Of a stretch of 64,000 nt of DNA, positions 32,980-45,668 are shown piece by piece. The position numbers were made by a program, and so were the translations under genes. The notes beneath the pieces were generated by a model. The model saw only the letters and a program-made list of their open reading frames with translations, was not told where the DNA came from and did not search any database. Within the stretch, counting starts at the first letter, position 1. Every line of letters begins with the position of its first letter. This stretch comes from Amanita rubescens (Eukaryota; Basidiomycota; Agaricomycetes; Agaricales; Amanitaceae): NCBI GenBank assembly GCA_015039365.1, contig WION01000082.1, forward strand, positions 62,001 through 126,000, read 5' to 3'.

Positions 32980-35900
32980 TCAGTCAATAGCTTCTCCATT
33001 AGGCAACCTGGGCTTTCTTGCATCCCACCCCCAAACTACGGGCCAGAATTTCGCCGCCAACGCTCCACTCTGGCCGTCACCATGACGGTTGACCCCGAGC
33101 TGAACCATACGCCACAATGGTGAGGCAACGTCCAACAATGTTACTGCACAAAATAGAGATAGGAAACAAAGATTGCGATGGTGAGCGTGCAGATGTTTCT
33201 CATTATACAACAGCATTACAGTATGTATTGTGGCCCTTATTCGTCGTACTAGTAGCCTTGTGAGTGTTTTGATGACTAATAACAGCGAGGGACTTACCAC
33301 TAAATGCAAAGGACCTGGCCAACAACTCGTAGATCCATCCGGCATTAAATATACATTCAGCTCCGTTTCATGCACGAGCGTCCGGAATCCAGCCAACCTA
33401 CCCAAGTCTCCTTCTGCACGTCTCAAATTCCTTAGTTTAAGGATAACTCTGAGCACCTCTACGATAATCTGCTCTCCGAAGGCTGCAATAGGGCCGCTGA
33501 AGAATTCGTTTCCCAAGATCCGATATGATGTTCGTTGCCGCCGTGGATCTATCTCCACTGGCTCAGGGAATTGGGCAGGCTGCATCGCGATCGCCTTCAG
33601 GAAAACACTCTCAAGGATCATTCGTGTAAAACTCACATCAAGATTAGCGTTCTTAAAGCTGATCCATAACCTATCTCCAGCATGGACATTAAGAGGCGCC
33701 ATATCCTGGCCTTGGGGGATCTGCGCGTCTGCGGTGACTTCTCGCCACGCATTGCTTATACGAGGGTTGAAGCCTTGTCGGTCTTTAGCAATAATATAAG
33801 TGGATTAGTTAACAGGAAACTGACGAAGGGCTTCTCGTGCATAACCGAGCAAAACTTCTGCGCTCTCCGCATCATCTAATTGCATTAGTTCTAGAATATG
33901 ATGTCGTTCCTTCTCTTGCTCTTCGTCCAGGTAAAAGTCAACAGCGTGCACAGCGGCTTCGAGGGACTTTGATCAGCTATATTCTCACCAGAATTATAAA
34001 ACATACCTTGAGCAATGCTCACAGAGCAGCTGACAGCTATATCCAGCACGATGGTAACCAGCTCTTCGAGCGGTTTATCGCTAGACGCCATCTTACTGAG
34101 AAATTCAAAACTTGGCGGCGTGTCTTCTTCAGTTTGCTTTTGACTCGTAAAGATTCCCATGAATGCTTTCTATGTAATACATGAGAGCCGGGCAGGGATT
34201 GAAGTGGTAAAAATACTGACAGGCGATAGGACAGGTTTGAGCGCCAATATTTCCTTCGCCACGAGACCCAAGATGACATGGGTAGCTCTGACAGTTTGAA
34301 GCAAAGCAAAGCCATTCTCAGTGTCTTCAATACTCGGGTATTTGAGGCTACGAATACGATTTATACTATAATCCAATCTGTAGGAGGGAAACTCACGTAT
34401 ACTAATGAACCGACGTCAGCTCCGATTGCGCGTATCACGATGACGGACTCACGAGCTTGGATAGAATATCGTACAATTCACTCTCTGTGTATAACCCCTC
34501 GGGATATGCGTCCGTTTTCAGGGGGATACCAAACTATGCGGCTCGCATCAGGTCACAAAAGATGAAAAATTTATAGTCGAGCACTCACCAAATGTTCGGC
34601 CACCCATTCGACAGACGATGCATTAACGACATCGTGAACAATATCAACAGTCGTGCCCTTGATGCCTCCGTACTTCCATGATCTTTCTTTGATCTTCCGC
34701 GATACACTTTCACGGAACCAGTCACCGTGGTTTTGCAAAGCATCCTTGTTCGGAAAGAGCGCTTCCAGCACCTGTCATCTTCTTAGTACTATGGCCTAAC
34801 CTTTTTTTGTCAGACGCACATAAAACTTCTCGGGAGTTTTGTACCTAATTATTCATTTAGTCTCTGTATGGCACAGGTACATAAACGCGCTTACTCAGTC
34901 CCGGACTCGATGGATAACATGAATTCTTGACCATCCTGGGCGACTTTAAGCTCATACATGGGAGCGAAAACCACGCGTTCATTAGTAATATGCTTGATGG
35001 GCGCGAACTCATCCAGAATCTTGGGAATGGGAGCGGCCGTCGGCTGGTCAAATAGGTACCTATCAGCTATTCCTTGCTTCGTTAAACTGTCTTTCATCTT
35101 TTGTGGCGTTGAGAATGGGAAACATCCGTATACTGAATTCTGGTACGAAAGTAAACGATAGTCAAGGCCTCTCACGAGTTGTTGACTTACATATTCGTAA
35201 TACCGGCGAAGGTGGCGAATGAGCAGCTTTGATACTTGAAACGGGTTAAATCGTTGTCAACGCGATGGCGATAAGATACTCACATTGTCCGCCGGAGTTT
35301 ATGCTAGACGAATCTCGCTGGCAATCTAGATAACCCCATGATGTTAGATTTCGCGCTAAAAAGCATCATGATCAGAGGACGCCCGTTCAAAGTACACCGT
35401 ATGTCTTACGACTAAAGTCGGTAGTGTAGAACCTGTCTCCCTGTATCAATCTCACAGCGTCTGCCAATAAAGCTTTAGTCATCTACTAAGTCAATAAATA
35501 AGCAGTTGATGCTTTGAGATGGGGCAAAGCACGCACTGTGTACCCGCAAGAGTAAGGTGAGTCCGCCGATGCTTCGCATTGCAAACCGGGCTAAAAGATA
35601 TCAATAAGACGCTGAAAAGGCACGGAAACGACTCACGTAAAGTTCCAAATTATCAATATGGCCATAAAGTCTTCGCGCAGTACTCTACAAACATGAGTTG
35701 TCAATACACACTCACACGCAAAATAACATCAACTCACCGAAATGACAGGATCTGAAGACCATTCTTCAAAATCTTCAAACGCTACCCAAAAAAACTAAGA
35801 ACATCAATTACAAGACAGTAAAACAGAAACACATACGTTTCAGTCCTAGATGTGTTCTAAACTCGTTCAACGAACACACTCCCCAAGACCGTGCTCGCTC

Positions 35901-38128
35901 GATTGCAAGGATCTCTGCGGGTCGAAAGATGACCGCAATACCTCTAGCTCGGAACGCGCTCGCGGGACTTTCAGTCGCCTCCAGCAACACGTTGACGAGC
36001 TCGTCGTCGTCGAATTTCCCGTTCAATCCGCGCATCAATCTATCCAAGCCATTTGAGATGACATATCCTGTAACAAAACAAAAAAACAAACCTGGAGAAT
36101 GACCGTTTTCTGGGGTCAGAGTTCAAGTTCGATTGATACTCCCGCTTTACTCTTTCCAAATCTTCGGGTGAGATTCTCTCTGGTAGTTTTCGCCCAAAGA
36201 GCTGGTTGAATTGGTCCTCGGTCCATTTTAGATCGACTTGAGATAAGCTGGCGTGCCACTGTTCGAGTAGTTCAGTTAAGGCGTGTCATAGAACGATGTC
36301 AAAATGCGGTAATACCCTGTACAACATGTTGAACTCGACACTTGAATGTGTTCCGTGCGAGCGTCCACTAGCGGCTTGCCTCCTCAACTGCGATAGCTGG
36401 CAAAAACCGAGTGAAACCAACAACAAAAAAGTTTGAATGAGCTGGCCTTACATCTATACCACCGCTTCTCGTCCAATTTGTATCTTCTGAAAGCCCGAGA
36501 TAGGCAGGAACGTAATCTGACATCATCACATTCAAGAAATGTCCACAGCTGCGAAAGGAATGTAAGCAGACGTCGTTTGCGGATAAGATGAGAAACGTAC
36601 TTGACTAGTCTGGCAGTTTGGAATATCTCTTCGTCCTGCTTCAATCTGAGAGATTCGTCTATAGGGGGTGGATCCGTCCATTTCTTCTGTTCATTGATGC
36701 TTAGTAGGCGTTCCGCGATATACTAAGAGTTGGTTAGGGTTCCTGATTACTGAATCACACGAAACGTTACTCACGTTGTGATTTCGACTGAAGATGACCA
36801 AAAGCGCGATTACGGAGGGCGGTGCGAGCAGTAGTCTATCCTCGGCGAATGTATCTGGGTAGAGAACACCTCTTCCTGAATCTTTGTCTCTGATATGGCT
36901 TTGGCTTTCGGCGTCTGAAGCGAAAAGTCAACTATTGGAAGTAAACACAGAGGTCGGGACGGACGCACCTGAACCGTACAGCGGACTAAGATCGAGATAC
37001 GAGCTAGTGGAGTTGATGTTCCAATCGTCCAGGCTTGTATTATACAGGGAATATCTGTTCATAGGGGATTACTTCCATGGAATACGGAGAACATCGTCAT
37101 AAGACGTACGTCACTAAGAGCGCAAATGCGTATGAAAGACTTGAAGCGCCCGATGGATGTAGTCGTTTCTGCACGTCGTTCAATCAACATCGCTCGGAAG
37201 AGAGGTAAAACAACAACAGCACTCACATCACGCGCCTTTAGCAAAGCATCAAACACCAATCCCGGTTCAGGCAATGACGCAAACCGGTGTTCACTGTGCA
37301 CGTTCCGCGCATAAGGCATCCCCGCTCGGCCTATATCCGGGTATAGAACATTGTTCGCTCCTCCATCCGCTTGTCGATGAACGTGTTTTGAGCCCACAAA
37401 TGAACATGGAAGCTACGTTATCATTAGCAGATGATCATGGTGGGTGCAGGGCGGACGTACGTTAGGCAGCGTGGGATACAACGGATCTCTTATCTTTATC
37501 ATTTTAGTCTTCTTTTTGAAACCGAAGAGTGTGTGTGTTGGAAGGGAGGACGAGGACGAGGGTGGGGATGAGGAAGTGGCATCTGCCGACATGACGACGG
37601 CAACGATATCACTGGATGGCGGCTGTGCACCGTCGAATTGGTCGCTCTACAAACAGATATGTATCAATCATGGTATACGAAATGGAAAGCGGTACACACG
37701 CTGGCGGGTTTTCTTGCTTCAATCGAGTCGAATGAACGTCGTTCGGGTGACGGAGGGTCCAGCGCCGGCGCTGGGTCTGGCTTTTCCATGTAATTCAGTA
37801 TATGGATAAGGCGGGATTAGTGCGGGACTCGGACACACTTCTGTTAGTCCAAAAGAGGATGTTGACATTTCCGCGTCGAACTGAGAAAATGATCCGGTGA
37901 AAATCCTTAGCTAGTGAGGGATAACAGAAAGAAAAAACGTACGTCGTCAACTATGATTTTCACCACCGGATGACCTTCTGACTCTTCGAAATCGAGATCG
38001 TCAAAGTCTGGTGCGGGCTGTGCCTTGCGGAGTCGGGTGGAAGAAGAGGGCGCTCGAAATTGTTTCTGTCCGGGGGAGTTTAGATGGGTTGGGAACGCGG
38101 CGAATGTTGGGGACGCTGTGCGGGACAT
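32980..38128 (-). CDS. ppo: Ppo-type fatty-acid oxygenase (heme dioxygenase fused to P450-like domain)
   Basis: Many-exon minus-strand gene for an oxylipin (psi factor) synthase. N-terminal candidate MSRTASPTFAAFPTHL at 38128; then NVLYPDIGRAGMPYARNV (about 37.3 kb), PEPGLVFDALL, LYPDTFAEDRLLLAPPSV (about 36.85 kb), RLKQDEEIFQTARLV (about 36.63 kb), and VEFNMLYR|WHASLSQ (about 36.3 kb; the YRWH motif with the catalytic Tyr, split by an intron). RARSWGVCSLNEFRTHLGL (about 35.87 kb), GIADRYLFDQPTAAPIPKIL (about 35.05 kb) and VLLGYAREALRQ (about 33.85 kb) follow. The P450-like end NEFFSGPIAAFGEQ (about 33.5 kb) has Gly where active family members have the heme-thiolate Cys (FHGCPG type). So the dioxygenase motif is present but the P450 ligand is not. 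Such a loss is, as I recall, also known for PpoC of Aspergillus. The last exon past WPGPLHLV is uncertain. Confidence 0.85.
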
Positions 38129-38174
38129 GGAGGTAAATTTGCAACAGAAGGTTGGCACGGATTGATTGTCGCCA

Positions 38175-38965
38175 TCAGTGACGGCGACGGCGATGCACTG
38201 AGCAACTAATAACTACGGCTGATGCGGCACCGTGACTCGGACTCTCGGATCTCGTTTTATGATCCCCGGCTTGCAGCAGGCCCAACATCATGCGTTCCAT
38301 CACACGAAGAAAATAAGACCAAGAGCAATTGAGACGTTCAATAACCATTACTATAACCATTATAATCTCAAGATAAATAAATAATAATCATAGACTACGG
38401 GTATAACTTCCTCCATGAAAGTGAATCTGCAACTTATTGAGCGTTTGATCGTATTAACATCCAATCTGTACTTACACAACTGCATAAATCTCAATGAAGG
38501 ACAATGCTCTTCAAAGTGTTTGACAGTTTCACTCCATTGATCCCCGTCATCCATGAGAGACCTATCGGCCTCTCCTAAATCTTTCATTGTGTTGGAATAA
38601 ACCAAATGTTGTAGATTCTTAAGCCTCGACAGCATCTCTGCCATTTGACTTACAAACGTCTACCCAGATCCTCAGTATTGGCAGTGATAACCACGCTGAA
38701 AGCATCCTCACCTGATTCCGTACGCGCAGGACCCAAAGATAAAACGCGAAGATTAGGAAAACGAGCGGACACAAGCTCGATAAGGTCTTTATCAATTTGA
38801 CTGTCGTCTACCGCAATAGACAAGTCTTCCAAAGTAAACCTGCAAGTGCATTCATGACGTCCAATAGATCAAGATTGCAACTGTGACTTGATTTGGAGCC
38901 GTGCCGTCGTCTTCGTTGATATCGACGACGCGGACGACACGTTGAGGCCACCATAGCCTCTCAAT
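38175..38965 (-). pseudogene. 3' fragment of an F-box-like gene (copy A)
   Basis: Matches the 3' half of the intact gene at 47925-49528: LEDLSIAVDDSQ, ARFPNLRVLSLGPAR, GDQWSETVKHFEEHCPSLRF. Similarity stops abruptly near 38965, just after a region equivalent to RVVRVVEDDG, so the F-box and the first half are missing. It lies directly upstream of Ppo, the same order as in the rearranged copy B at 46-49.5 kb. Confidence 0.75.
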
Positions 38966-39557
38966 TTCTTGCCAGTTTTTCCCTCAGCGGCGCCTCCCTT
39001 AACATGTTCAGAATGCATACAGGACGAGCGGTTGGCACTTTCGATTCCTGTGCCAACGTCAGCTTTCTACCTTTCTATTAATCACCCAAACTCCCCTCCC
39101 TACAAAACTGCTATCAAGACACCATTTTCAATCAACGAACGGCACTCACCAGCATATTTGAAATGAAAATGTCTTCATCACATCGTCCACGTAAGCCGTA
39201 CTTGCCTCCCCGTCATAACTATGGCATATGCTTCATCTAGTCTCGTCGTTACTCTCCGATTCTTGCCCATTTTCGGGGATGTTAGCGATTCTTCAGGTTT
39301 TGGCGCAGGAGAAGGTGATGGGAAGTCAACATTTTTATTCCATCTTTTCATCGGAAGAACGGATGACGTGACTGCTCTTGCCACAGCTACAACTGCGGTA
39401 TGCCATTTTTCATTCGCTTCTTCGTTCCTGTTATGCTTTGCGCACTCCAATGGCATCTACTAGGCGTAGGGGATATATGTGCTGGCTTTTGTGCATGCGA
39501 TATTTCTTGTGATGGAGGAGCTGGGCGAGGTACTTGAAAAAGCGAGCGGAGGGATGA
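38966..39557. other. Intergenic with weak ORFs
   Basis: A minus-strand frame at 39456-39178 (92 codons, KRWNKNVDFPSPSPAPKPEE) and short plus frames overlap here, none of a family I recognise. Not assigned. Confidence 0.3.
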
Positions 39558-39923
39558 TGTAACGGATGCAGGAACGTCTGTACACGTTTGGACCATGCGC
39601 GGGAACGTATAGATTACATAAGCCCCTTTTAGTATATAAGTAGCGATACCATACGTAGAGAGACAATTGATATCTTTACAACGGTGATTCATCTCGACCG
39701 AACTCTCTGTGCCGTGTCCTCCTACTATAGCGACACGTCACATCTTTTTCACCTATCGAAGAACAGTCTCTCTACAGTCTCTATCTTAAACAACCACTCT
39801 CATTTTAACTCTCTCTCTATCTCTCTCTCGAGTCGCTTTTGACCCTCGTTTTCAACCCTCTTTAAAATTTTCTCTTAGCCCCGACTACGCTTGGTTTGAT
39901 CACCCAGGCTATCACTGGCAACT
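39558..39923 (+). promoter_or_regulatory. Upstream region of the gag-like gene, possible LTR remnant
   Basis: Begins TGTAACGGATG (39557 on), contains TATATAAG near 39638 and CT-rich tracts (39770-39850) just before the ATG at 39924. The TGTAACGG start resembles gypsy LTR ends in mushrooms, but no second copy occurs downstream in the window, so an LTR is not demonstrated. Confidence 0.3.
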
Positions 39924-41090
39924 ATGTCTCATTCTTACTCTCTTCGTTCTAAGAACCCTATACCCTATGGTGAGCAACGGACAGCTCCGAGAACCGCTAA
40001 CGAGGCAGCCTCAACTCTATTGGGCGACGCGGACAACATGCCGGTCCCCCGGGCAAACTCGGAATTGAGTGCCCCGTTAGCATCTCAGGCCGCCAGCGAC
40101 GGATCTTGGGCCGTCGCGGGCGCGCCGCTTGATAATAGAAACATGGACACGCCGGAGGGGGAATCCCCCGTGCGTCAGAACAGCGGGACTGGGAGCGGAA
40201 TGCCCCGCCGCCATAGTTGGTCGCCGGAGCTTGGACGGAGCCCGGCCCCCAGAAATGAAGAATTAAACGAGGTCTGGAGAGCCGTCGCTCAGGCCCGTGA
40301 AGTAGTAACCGGTGTTGAGAACCAGTTGAAAGGACTAGCTCAGGCTATGAACGTGTCGTCGCCTGTAATACACCCAGCAGAAAAAGGAAAACATGTAGAT
40401 CCTCGTAATTGGGGTAATGCTAATATACCCGAGGGTGACCTTGACATTGCCGAGCAAGAAAAAGAATTGAATTTTTATAAGTCTACTAAAACTAATCATA
40501 CTATGAATGAGGCTATGGATCCTCAGATACCCAATCCTGAAAGGCTTGACGAAACGGAGCGCTTGCGTCACGAGCTCAAAAAGTTAAAAAAGCAATACAA
40601 AGACTCTAAAAATAAGAAGGAGCAAATGGCGCGATGCTCGACAGCCCCATTGTCCAATGAACTTGAGTCCAAAATCATTCAGGCAACGGGTAACACTAGC
40701 TTCAAACGATCCCGTGAGGAGCGAGCCGATAGAAGGGGAAGGGGTGGAAGGCACAGTACTGCCCCTCCCCGCCGCGATCCCTTACGCCCTAGCAACCAGA
40801 TTGCCCCGGAAAGTATCTTGAGTCAAGCGTTTGAAGGGGTTGGAGGTCCCACCCGCCGTAAAAGTGACCGTGAAGCGAACGGCAGGCATGACGATGTGGA
40901 GGGCGAGTCGACTCCCAGCTCCGAGAATGAGTCTGACAACGGCAGGGAGTCGCCAGCTCAGAACGACGACGGATCAGAACCGAGCGATGACTCGTCTGAG
41001 TCCTCCGGGTCGACTGGGGATGAGAGCTACTCTTCTCGTTCCAGATCCCGTCACCGAGTTTTCACAGTAGGCCAGATACTCCAACGGTGA
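39924..41090 (+). CDS. Gag-like retrotransposon protein (orphan)
   Basis: Intronless 388-codon frame, MSHSYSLRSKNPIPYGEQ to GQILQR. The YSLRSKNP start, low-complexity polar sequence, coiled-coil-like RLRHELKKLKKQYKDSKN and Ser/Asp/Glu/Arg-rich tail are typical of gypsy-type Gag in Agaricomycetes. There is no zinc knuckle, protease or polymerase, and no pol frame follows. It may be a Gag remnant or a domesticated gene; it could also be an unrelated disordered nuclear protein. The intact frame is notable if it is only debris. Confidence 0.45.
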   Translation: MSHSYSLRSKNPIPYGEQRTAPRTANEAASTLLGDADNMPVPRANSELSAPLASQAASDGSWAVAGAPLDNRNMDTPEGESPVRQNSGTGSGMPRRHSWSPELGRSPAPRNEELNEVWRAVAQAREVVTGVENQLKGLAQAMNVSSPVIHPAEKGKHVDPRNWGNANIPEGDLDIAEQEKELNFYKSTKTNHTMNEAMDPQIPNPERLDETERLRHELKKLKKQYKDSKNKKEQMARCSTAPLSNELESKIIQATGNTSFKRSREERADRRGRGGRHSTAPPRRDPLRPSNQIAPESILSQAFEGVGGPTRRKSDREANGRHDDVEGESTPSSENESDNGRESPAQNDDGSEPSDDSSESSGSTGDESYSSRSRSRHRVFTVGQILQR

Positions 41091-42325
41091 AGCGTCCTGC
41101 TGTAAGATGGTGTCGGACTCTCATTTCCAATGCTGATTCTTGTGCCGCTGAAAGTGCTGCGGATGTAGGTGCGGGTACGAGTGCAAGCGGGGTCATGAGG
41201 TGATGAGTTTGTGGCAGGTCCCTGAGTCAGTCCGCGCCTGTATCCGATCCGCTCTATCCTTGCGACGAGCATTGCTTGCATGGCCATGATACAGCCTCGG
41301 CCCTCCTCTACCTTGGTACCATGATGGTTCATCACAGCGGTCCGAGAACGTTGATGCATTGTTTGAGTGCAAGGCTCGCGAGTCTCATGTATGCCTAGCG
41401 GCGAGGCGGAATCTGCGTGAGGGGTGGCCAACGCTCGGGCTGAGCACAGTTGTCGAGAACTCTGGGTGAAGGTAGCTGACAGAAAGAAAAATCCACTGCT
41501 CGATTGACCGGAGGGCGAGGGCAGTTTGCCAGGCGAGACAGCGAAGGCCCGAAAGTGACATGGATAGTCGATATATATCTTTCCTGAACATACATTGAAT
41601 CATCCTTCCATCGCTAGTTGAGTGCTGAGGCTCAACGCACCTTTGACCTGGTTCTCCGCATTATCCAACAGATTTACATCTCGAGTTCCCTGGTAATGTT
41701 CACCTTGACCATAATCGCTTTCAAGACCAATTGACGGGACACCGATATTTGAAGACGGCACCAACTAGCGAGTCGCAGCAATGGCGAACCGTGATGCCGT
41801 GACCGCAGGATCCCTTACACTCGCTGCAGGCCGAAACCCCGAGTCTAGGATAAGTATGACCAAACGCTCTTGCACATTGTAGTAGCACCGATTCCCTTTC
41901 AATTCATATGCAAGTTCCAAGGCCTGAAGGCCCTGAAAGGACTCGGTCTTATCCGGGCGGCGGGAGACGTGCTACACCCGGTCCACGCCGAGACACGCGA
42001 CACGCGGCATATTCCGACACACGTCCCCTAGCAAAATGCTAGACTTAAAACTCTGGATCTTCTAGTAGAGAGATGACTGCTATATATGAAGCCCTGTTCC
42101 CTGGCCTCGGACCATGCCACGCGAACTCGAAGCGGTGGCCCGCAACCCTCCGCCGGACTATGCCGAGAGCCCTTTTCCACGAAGTTCCATGTGACATGTG
42201 ACATCACGTCCTTTCTTCTTGACTGCCATCTAGCTACATCATTCATCAGGTAACTTCATTTTGGTCTATTCCGAGTATGATATTTCTCATACATATGTAT
42301 TACTCTTTCATAGACTGTGATCACC
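41091..42325. other. Intergenic, no supported gene
   Basis: Only short overlapping frames on both strands (for example 41051-41431 minus), without coding character I trust. The last 60 bp before the next ATG turn AT-rich. Confidence 0.45.
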
Positions 42326-45300
42326 ATGCCAGCAGATCCACCTCAGGTAGTGAATACTGGTTTCTTTGCTGGATACCGGAATATTGTTGTTATGGATAGT
42401 GAACTTACAGAGGTATTGAATTTCAGCATTTTTTCACCTGGATCTCATCAATAATGAAGACTCATGATAGATCAATGTCTGCTATTATGTTCCAGACCCT
42501 CCTTTACCTCCTATTAAACATTCTAGCACTTTCTTTACAGGTCAAGACATGTACTTGCAGAAGCTGAAGGATCACTTTATGTCTGATATAGGGGGCCAAA
42601 CAAAATTTTTCCTTCTGCTTGGTTTAGGTGGCATTGGCAAGACTCAGATTTGCCTTAAATTCATTGAAGAAACTTCTGATTTGTGAGTCTATTACACATT
42701 AGTATAGTATGTAATTCAAAATAACTGACCTATGTATTCAAGATTCTCTAACATATTCTGGATTGATGCTTCTTCAGAGGAAAGCATCAAATGTATACTC
42801 ACACAAATATCCTCAACCTACAGTACTTCTTCAGATGGTAATCCCTCAGCCACATCTGCTCTTGATTGGATTTCTAAAAGGCCCAACTTTTTGATGGTGT
42901 ATGATGGAGCAGATGGTCATTACTCAGTAGTTAAGAAATTCCTCCCACCTGGAAATGGAGGAAATGTTATGATAACAAGTAGGAATATTGGGTTGAAGAG
43001 GCTATCCAGAAAGAACTTAATGGAGGTTCATGGCATGGGAGATGAAGATGCTATTTCCTTGCTATTGAAGTCAGCCATGCTTGATGACACAGATGATGAT
43101 ATCCATAATCTGGCCCAGCAGCTTGTGTTGCAATTGGATGGAATCCCTCTTGCCATTGACCAAGCAGGAGCATATATGCATTCATGTGGTTGTAGCATTA
43201 ATGGTTATGTGGAACTGTTCACAAGATACAAGAATAAGTTAATGAGGGACACTCCAAGATTTAAAGGTGCTTCAGATTATGGAACATCTACATATGGGAC
43301 ATGGGACATTTCCATGAAAAAGATGGAGGGTATAGCCACAATGGATATTTCACAGGAATCTCTTGAAGTAAAAAGTGCCATGAAGCTCTTGAGGATCTTT
43401 GCTTTCTTAGATCATGCTCATATACCACAAGAATTATTCAAAAGTGCTGCTGAGAACTACACAAAAAGATGTATTGCCAGTAAGGATGATGTGTATCCTT
43501 CACCACCATTGAGCTTGCTGGATATTGCCAAAACTGTGTTGTTTTTGGATGAGAAGAGAGAATGGGATCTATTACAATTTCACCAAGGGGTTAAAGTGCT
43601 GCTATCATTTTCTCTGCTCAAGACAAGTGGTAAAATGTACTCAGTCCATGCATTAGTAAACTCCTGGAACAGAAGCAGAATTCCACACACAGAAATTGAT
43701 AGGCAAATTTCAATCACAAGGGCCATGCTAGCCTGTTCTGTAGAGTTGGACTATGGTGTTGACAACTATAAGTTTTGTGTGCTGCTTGCTCCACATATCA
43801 GAGCAAATTATGCTCATGCAATACAGTCAAGTTCAAGCACTCTCTTCTATGACTATGAATGTGTTAGATTTGCACTTGTATTTCATCACATTGGAAGTTG
43901 GAATGAAGTAGAGAGGCTGCAGATACAAATCATGAATGCAAGGAAAGAAAGGCTTGAATCACACCACCCAGACACTCTGATAAGCATGGCTAATCTAGCA
44001 GTCACATATGTGCACCAGGGGAGGTGGAATGAAGCAGAGAAGCTGGAGTTACAAGTTATGGAGGCAAGGAAAGAAAAGCTTGGATCACACCACCCAGACA
44101 CTTTGAGAAGCATAGGTAATCTAGCAATTACATACTGGAAGCAGGGGAGGTGGGATGAAGCAGAGAAGCTGCAGGTACAAGCCATGGAGATGAACAAAGA
44201 ACACCTTGAATCACAGCACCCAGACACTCTTACAATGATGGCTAATCTAGCAGCCACATACAGGAACCAGGGGAGGCAGGATGAAGCAGAGAGGCTGGAG
44301 GTACAAGTGATGGAGGCAAGAAGAGAAAAGCTTAAATTACATCATCCAGACACTCTGACAAGCATGGCTAATCTTGCAGTCACATACCAGAACCGGGGGA
44401 GGTGGGATGAAGCAGAGAGGTTGCAGGTACAGGTGCTGGAGGCAACCAAAGAAAAGCTTGGACCACATCACCCAGACACTCTGAGAAGCATGGGTAATTT
44501 AGCAGTCACATATGGGCACAAGGGGAGGTCAGATGAAGCAGAGAAGCTGGAGTCACAAATCATGGTGGCAATAAAAGAAAATCTTGGATCACACCACCCA
44601 GACACTCTGACCAGCATGGTTAATCTAGCTGCCACATACTTAAACAAGGGCAGGTGGGGTGAAGCAGAGGAGCTCCAGGTACAGGTCATGGAGGCAAGCA
44701 AAGAAAAGCTTGGGTCACATCACCCAGACACTCTGAGAAGCATGAGTAATCTAGCAGTCACATACAGGAACCAGGGGAGGTGGGATAAAGCAGAGAAGCT
44801 GCAGGTACAAGTCATGGAGGCAAGGAAAGAAAAGCTTGAATCACATGACCCAGACACTCTGAAAAGCATGGCTAATCTGGCAGTCACATACCATGCCCAG
44901 GGGAGATGGGATGAAGCAGAGAAGTTGAACATACAGGTCATGAAGGCAAGTAAAGAAAAGCTTGGATCACATCATCCAGACACTCTGAGAAGCATGGCTA
45001 ATCTAGCAGCCACATATGATGAGCAGGGGAGGTGGGATGAAGCAGCAAAGCTGAAGAAACAGGTCATGGAGGCAAGGAGAGAAAAGCTTGGATTACACCA
45101 CCCAGACACTTTGAGAAGCTTGGGTAATCTAGCAGTCACATACTTCAACCAGGGGAGATGTGATGAAGCAGAGAAGCTGGAGGTACAAGTCATGGAGGCA
45201 AAGAAAGAAATGCTTGGAATACACCACCCAGACACTCTGACAAGCATGGCTAATCTAGCAGTCACATACCAAAGCCAGGGGAGGTGGGGTGAAGCAGTGG

Positions 45301-45668
45301 AGTTGGAGGTACAAGTCATGGAGGCAAGGAAAGAAAAGCTTGGATCACACCACCCAGACACTCTGACAACCATGGCCCGTTTAGCTATCACATACAGCAA
45401 CCAGGAGAAGTGGGATGAAGCAGAGAAGCTGGAAATACGAGTCATGGAGGCAAGGAAAGAAAAACTTGGACTACACCACCCAGACACTCTGAAAAGCATG
45501 ACTAATCTAGCACTCACATACAAAAGTCAGGAGAGGTTGGATGAGGCTGATGCTTTGTTTGCACAAGCCATTGTGATAATGGAGAAAACTATGGGATCCC
45601 AACACCCAACTACAGTCAAGTGCAGGAAACTCAGATTGAGTCTAATTGCAACATTGGCACAAGGGTAA
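42326..45668 (+). CDS. NB-ARC-TPR STAND protein
   Basis: Three exons in phase, 42326-42412, 42471-42682 and 42743-45668, total 1,074 codons. N-terminus MPADPPQVVNTGFFAGYR; P-loop LLGLGGIGKTQICL (about 42.62 kb); Walker B-like FLMVYDGADGH; VMITSRN (RNBS-B-like); GIPLAIDQAGAYM (GxP motif). A helical spacer follows, then 13 kinesin-light-chain-type TPRs of 42 residues (HHPDTLxSMANLAVTY...GRWDEAEKL) and a short tail. NB-ARC-TPR proteins are NLR-type receptors expanded in basidiomycetes. The frame is clean. Exons and flanks are AT-rich with almost no CpG, unlike the NACHT-WD40 gene. Confidence 0.9.
43962..45607 (+). repeat. 126-bp TPR repeat array (13 units)
   Basis: Thirteen in-frame units of 42 codons beginning at each (C/G)ACCACCCAGACACT. 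Adjacent and distant units are strongly similar at DNA level. Variation concentrates in a few positions: after TY, after VME, and within LRS/LTS. Confidence 0.92.

Noticed and set aside
36100..36330. Loss of the catalytic Tyr in Ppo (frame reads LLEQWHAS)
   Set aside because: An intron between LYR and WHA restores the YRWH motif, so the Tyr is present.
39558..39923. Complete LTR for the gag-like gene
   Set aside because: No matching downstream copy or clear primer-binding site in the window; kept only as a possible upstream region.
42732..42742. ATG at 42732 as the start of the NB-ARC protein
   Set aside because: It lies in an intron; upstream exons carrying the P-loop join in phase at 42743.
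43886..45523. Minus-strand ORFs with repeated hydrophobic residues in the TPR region
   Set aside because: Antisense shadow of the 126-bp TPR units.
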